A stretch of 7,386 nt of DNA from Mariniphaga sp. (GTDB taxonomy: Bacteria; Bacteroidota; Bacteroidia; Bacteroidales; Prolixibacteraceae): assembly GCA_025363795.1 (NCBI GenBank), contig JANYLE010000212.1, forward strand, positions 1 to 7,386. Direction: 5' to 3'. The translations under genes and the position numbers were made by a program. Below, piece after piece: positions 6,303-7,386 of the stretch (the stretch's first letter is position 1; every line of letters starts with the position of its first letter). Below the pieces are notes generated by a model that saw only the letters and a list, made by a program, of their open reading frames with translations, searched no databases and had not been told where the DNA came from.

Positions 6303-7386
6303 CTATTTATTCGACAATATCTTACCACTAATACGAAGCAATTCGGTCTCGATCTGCTTAGCCTGAAACTGAGCGAGCAGCAAACTATTTTCTGCCTCAA
6401 GTTGCATAACCTGTATTTGCCTCAAATCGATATCACTTAATTCTCCTAAACGATATTTTTCGAACGCAATAAAAGTGTTCCGTCTGGATATTTTAAGATT
6501 GTCGGCTTCAAATTTAACCAATTTAAGATTATTCAGGTAATTGTTGTAAAGCTGGAAAACCTGGGATTCGATATCCTTGGTAACCTGCTGAAGTTGAATA
6601 TTACTCGTTTGCTGCTGGATCATTGCGTTGGCTGAATTACGCCGCTTACTGAACCCGTCAAACAAAGAATAGGATAGGCTTAAGCCTGTAACCGGCCCGT
6701 AATTCTTATAAGAACTGGTAGTCCCGAAATCATATTTTGAACGGTTATAATTATAATCTGAGAAAAAACTGATCTGAGGATATTTTGGAGAATGAGTGAT
6801 CCGATAATTCAGGGTTGCAATCTCAGAATTCTGATTTGCAAGTTCTATCTGCGTATTAGAAACCGGAAGGGAGGAGATTAATGTTTTATAATCAGGAAGC
6901 TGTTGAAAAGTGATCGTGTCGCTCACCTCGTAATCTGATGCCACGTCCGTAACCAGTAAATTATTGAGATCTGCCTTGGCATTTTTCAAGGTCACCTGTT
7001 GCCTGAGAAAGGCTGCGCTATCGGCATTCAAATCGACAATTGATTGCAAATAACCTAATTCAGATGCCGATCCGATTTGATATTTCCGCATAATCAGTTC
7101 CCTTCGTCTGTTCGAGAAGTTGATTGCATCCTGTAAAACCTTTAATCTGTTTTTATTCTGAATAATTGAATAGTAGGTAACAATTATTTCAGACAACACA
7201 TTTTCGACGGTCACCTTTGCTGCAGTTTCACCCTGTTTTTGAAGTAAACTGAGTTTGTCTTTTTGAATGAACATTCTGAATCCATCGAAAAGTACCCAGT
7301 CGAGTGACGCACCGATCGTAACCAAAGATGCTTTATCATTATCGCTTTTTAAAACTTCACCATTGGTATACTTTGTTTCAGAACTT
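6303..7386 (-). CDS. TolC-family outer membrane efflux protein (5' end outside window)
   Basis: The frame stays open to the right edge, so 361 C-terminal residues are visible and the true start lies outside. The TTG at 7323-7325 is an internal leucine codon, because the coding pattern continues upstream of it (SSETKYTNGEVLKSD). The internal duplication typical of TolC is present: LDWVLFDGF near the start of the visible part and LSYSLFDGFSKRRN about 210 residues later, each a beta strand leading into long helices. Each half then has a K(Y)xxG-type turn, KYQIGSASEL and KYRLGELSDIDL, followed by a helix of the OEP domain. The protein would form a trimeric outer-membrane and periplasmic tunnel for a tripartite exporter. 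The inner-membrane pump and adaptor are not in the window; in Bacteroidota they are usually encoded just upstream, which here would be beyond the right edge. The gene ends at TAG, 25 bp before the permease start. Confidence 0.93.
   Translation of the reverse strand, partial: SSETKYTNGEVLKSDNDKASLVTIGASLDWVLFDGFRMFIQKDKLSLLQKQGETAAKVTVENVLSEIIVTYYSIIQNKNRLKVLQDAINFSNRRRELIMRKYQIGSASELGYLQSIVDLNADSAAFLRQQVTLKNAKADLNNLLVTDVASDYEVSDTITFQQLPDYKTLISSLPVSNTQIELANQNSEIATLNYRITHSPKYPQISFFSDYNYNRSKYDFGTTSSYKNYGPVTGLSLSYSLFDGFSKRRNSANAMIQQQTSNIQLQQVTKDIESQVFQLYNNYLNNLKLVKFEADNLKISRRNTFIAFEKYRLGELSDIDLRQIQVMQLEAENSLLLAQFQAKQIETELLRISGKILSNK

Noticed and set aside
7323..7325. TTG as the start of the TolC-family protein.
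   Set aside because: The open frame and TolC-like sequence continue upstream to the window edge, and a start here would remove the signal peptide and first part of the domain.

Overview
The window looks like chromosomal DNA from a member of the Bacteroidota, probably a Bacteroidales/Marinilabiliales-like lineage. The reasons are the AT-rich intergenic DNA, gene starts without clear Shine-Dalgarno sequences, a promoter of the Bacteroidota -33/-7 type (ATTG-N19-TATTTTTG), and protein families and architectures common in that phylum. The taxonomic placement is inference; there is no rRNA or marker gene here.

All five genes lie on the minus strand, so the window is read right to left. At the right edge is the 3' part of a TolC-type outer-membrane efflux channel gene (6303-7386, 5' end outside). 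After 25 bp comes an APC-superfamily amino acid permease of the cationic amino acid transporter/YfnA type (4517-6277), which appears to start at TTG. A 217-bp intergenic region (4300-4516) follows; it holds a candidate promoter and two pairs of short direct repeats. Next is a 1104-residue exported repeat protein (985-4299) with a signal peptide, a carboxypeptidase-regulatory-like beta domain, seven tandem repeats of about 61 residues and seven related repeats of about 58 residues. After 54 bp comes a DJ-1/PfpI family protein (382-930), and after 33 bp a DoxX-family membrane protein truncated by the left edge (1-348).

There are probably two transcription units: efflux channel plus permease, and repeat protein plus DJ-1 plus DoxX. 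The second is supported by one candidate promoter and short gaps. DJ-1 and DoxX families are both associated with redox or electrophile stress, but a joint role is only a suggestion. No RNA gene, insertion sequence, CRISPR array or convincing terminator was seen. The most unusual object is the repeat protein: its 61-residue spacing is almost exact, and the last four C-terminal repeats carry an invariant ARFYY motif.
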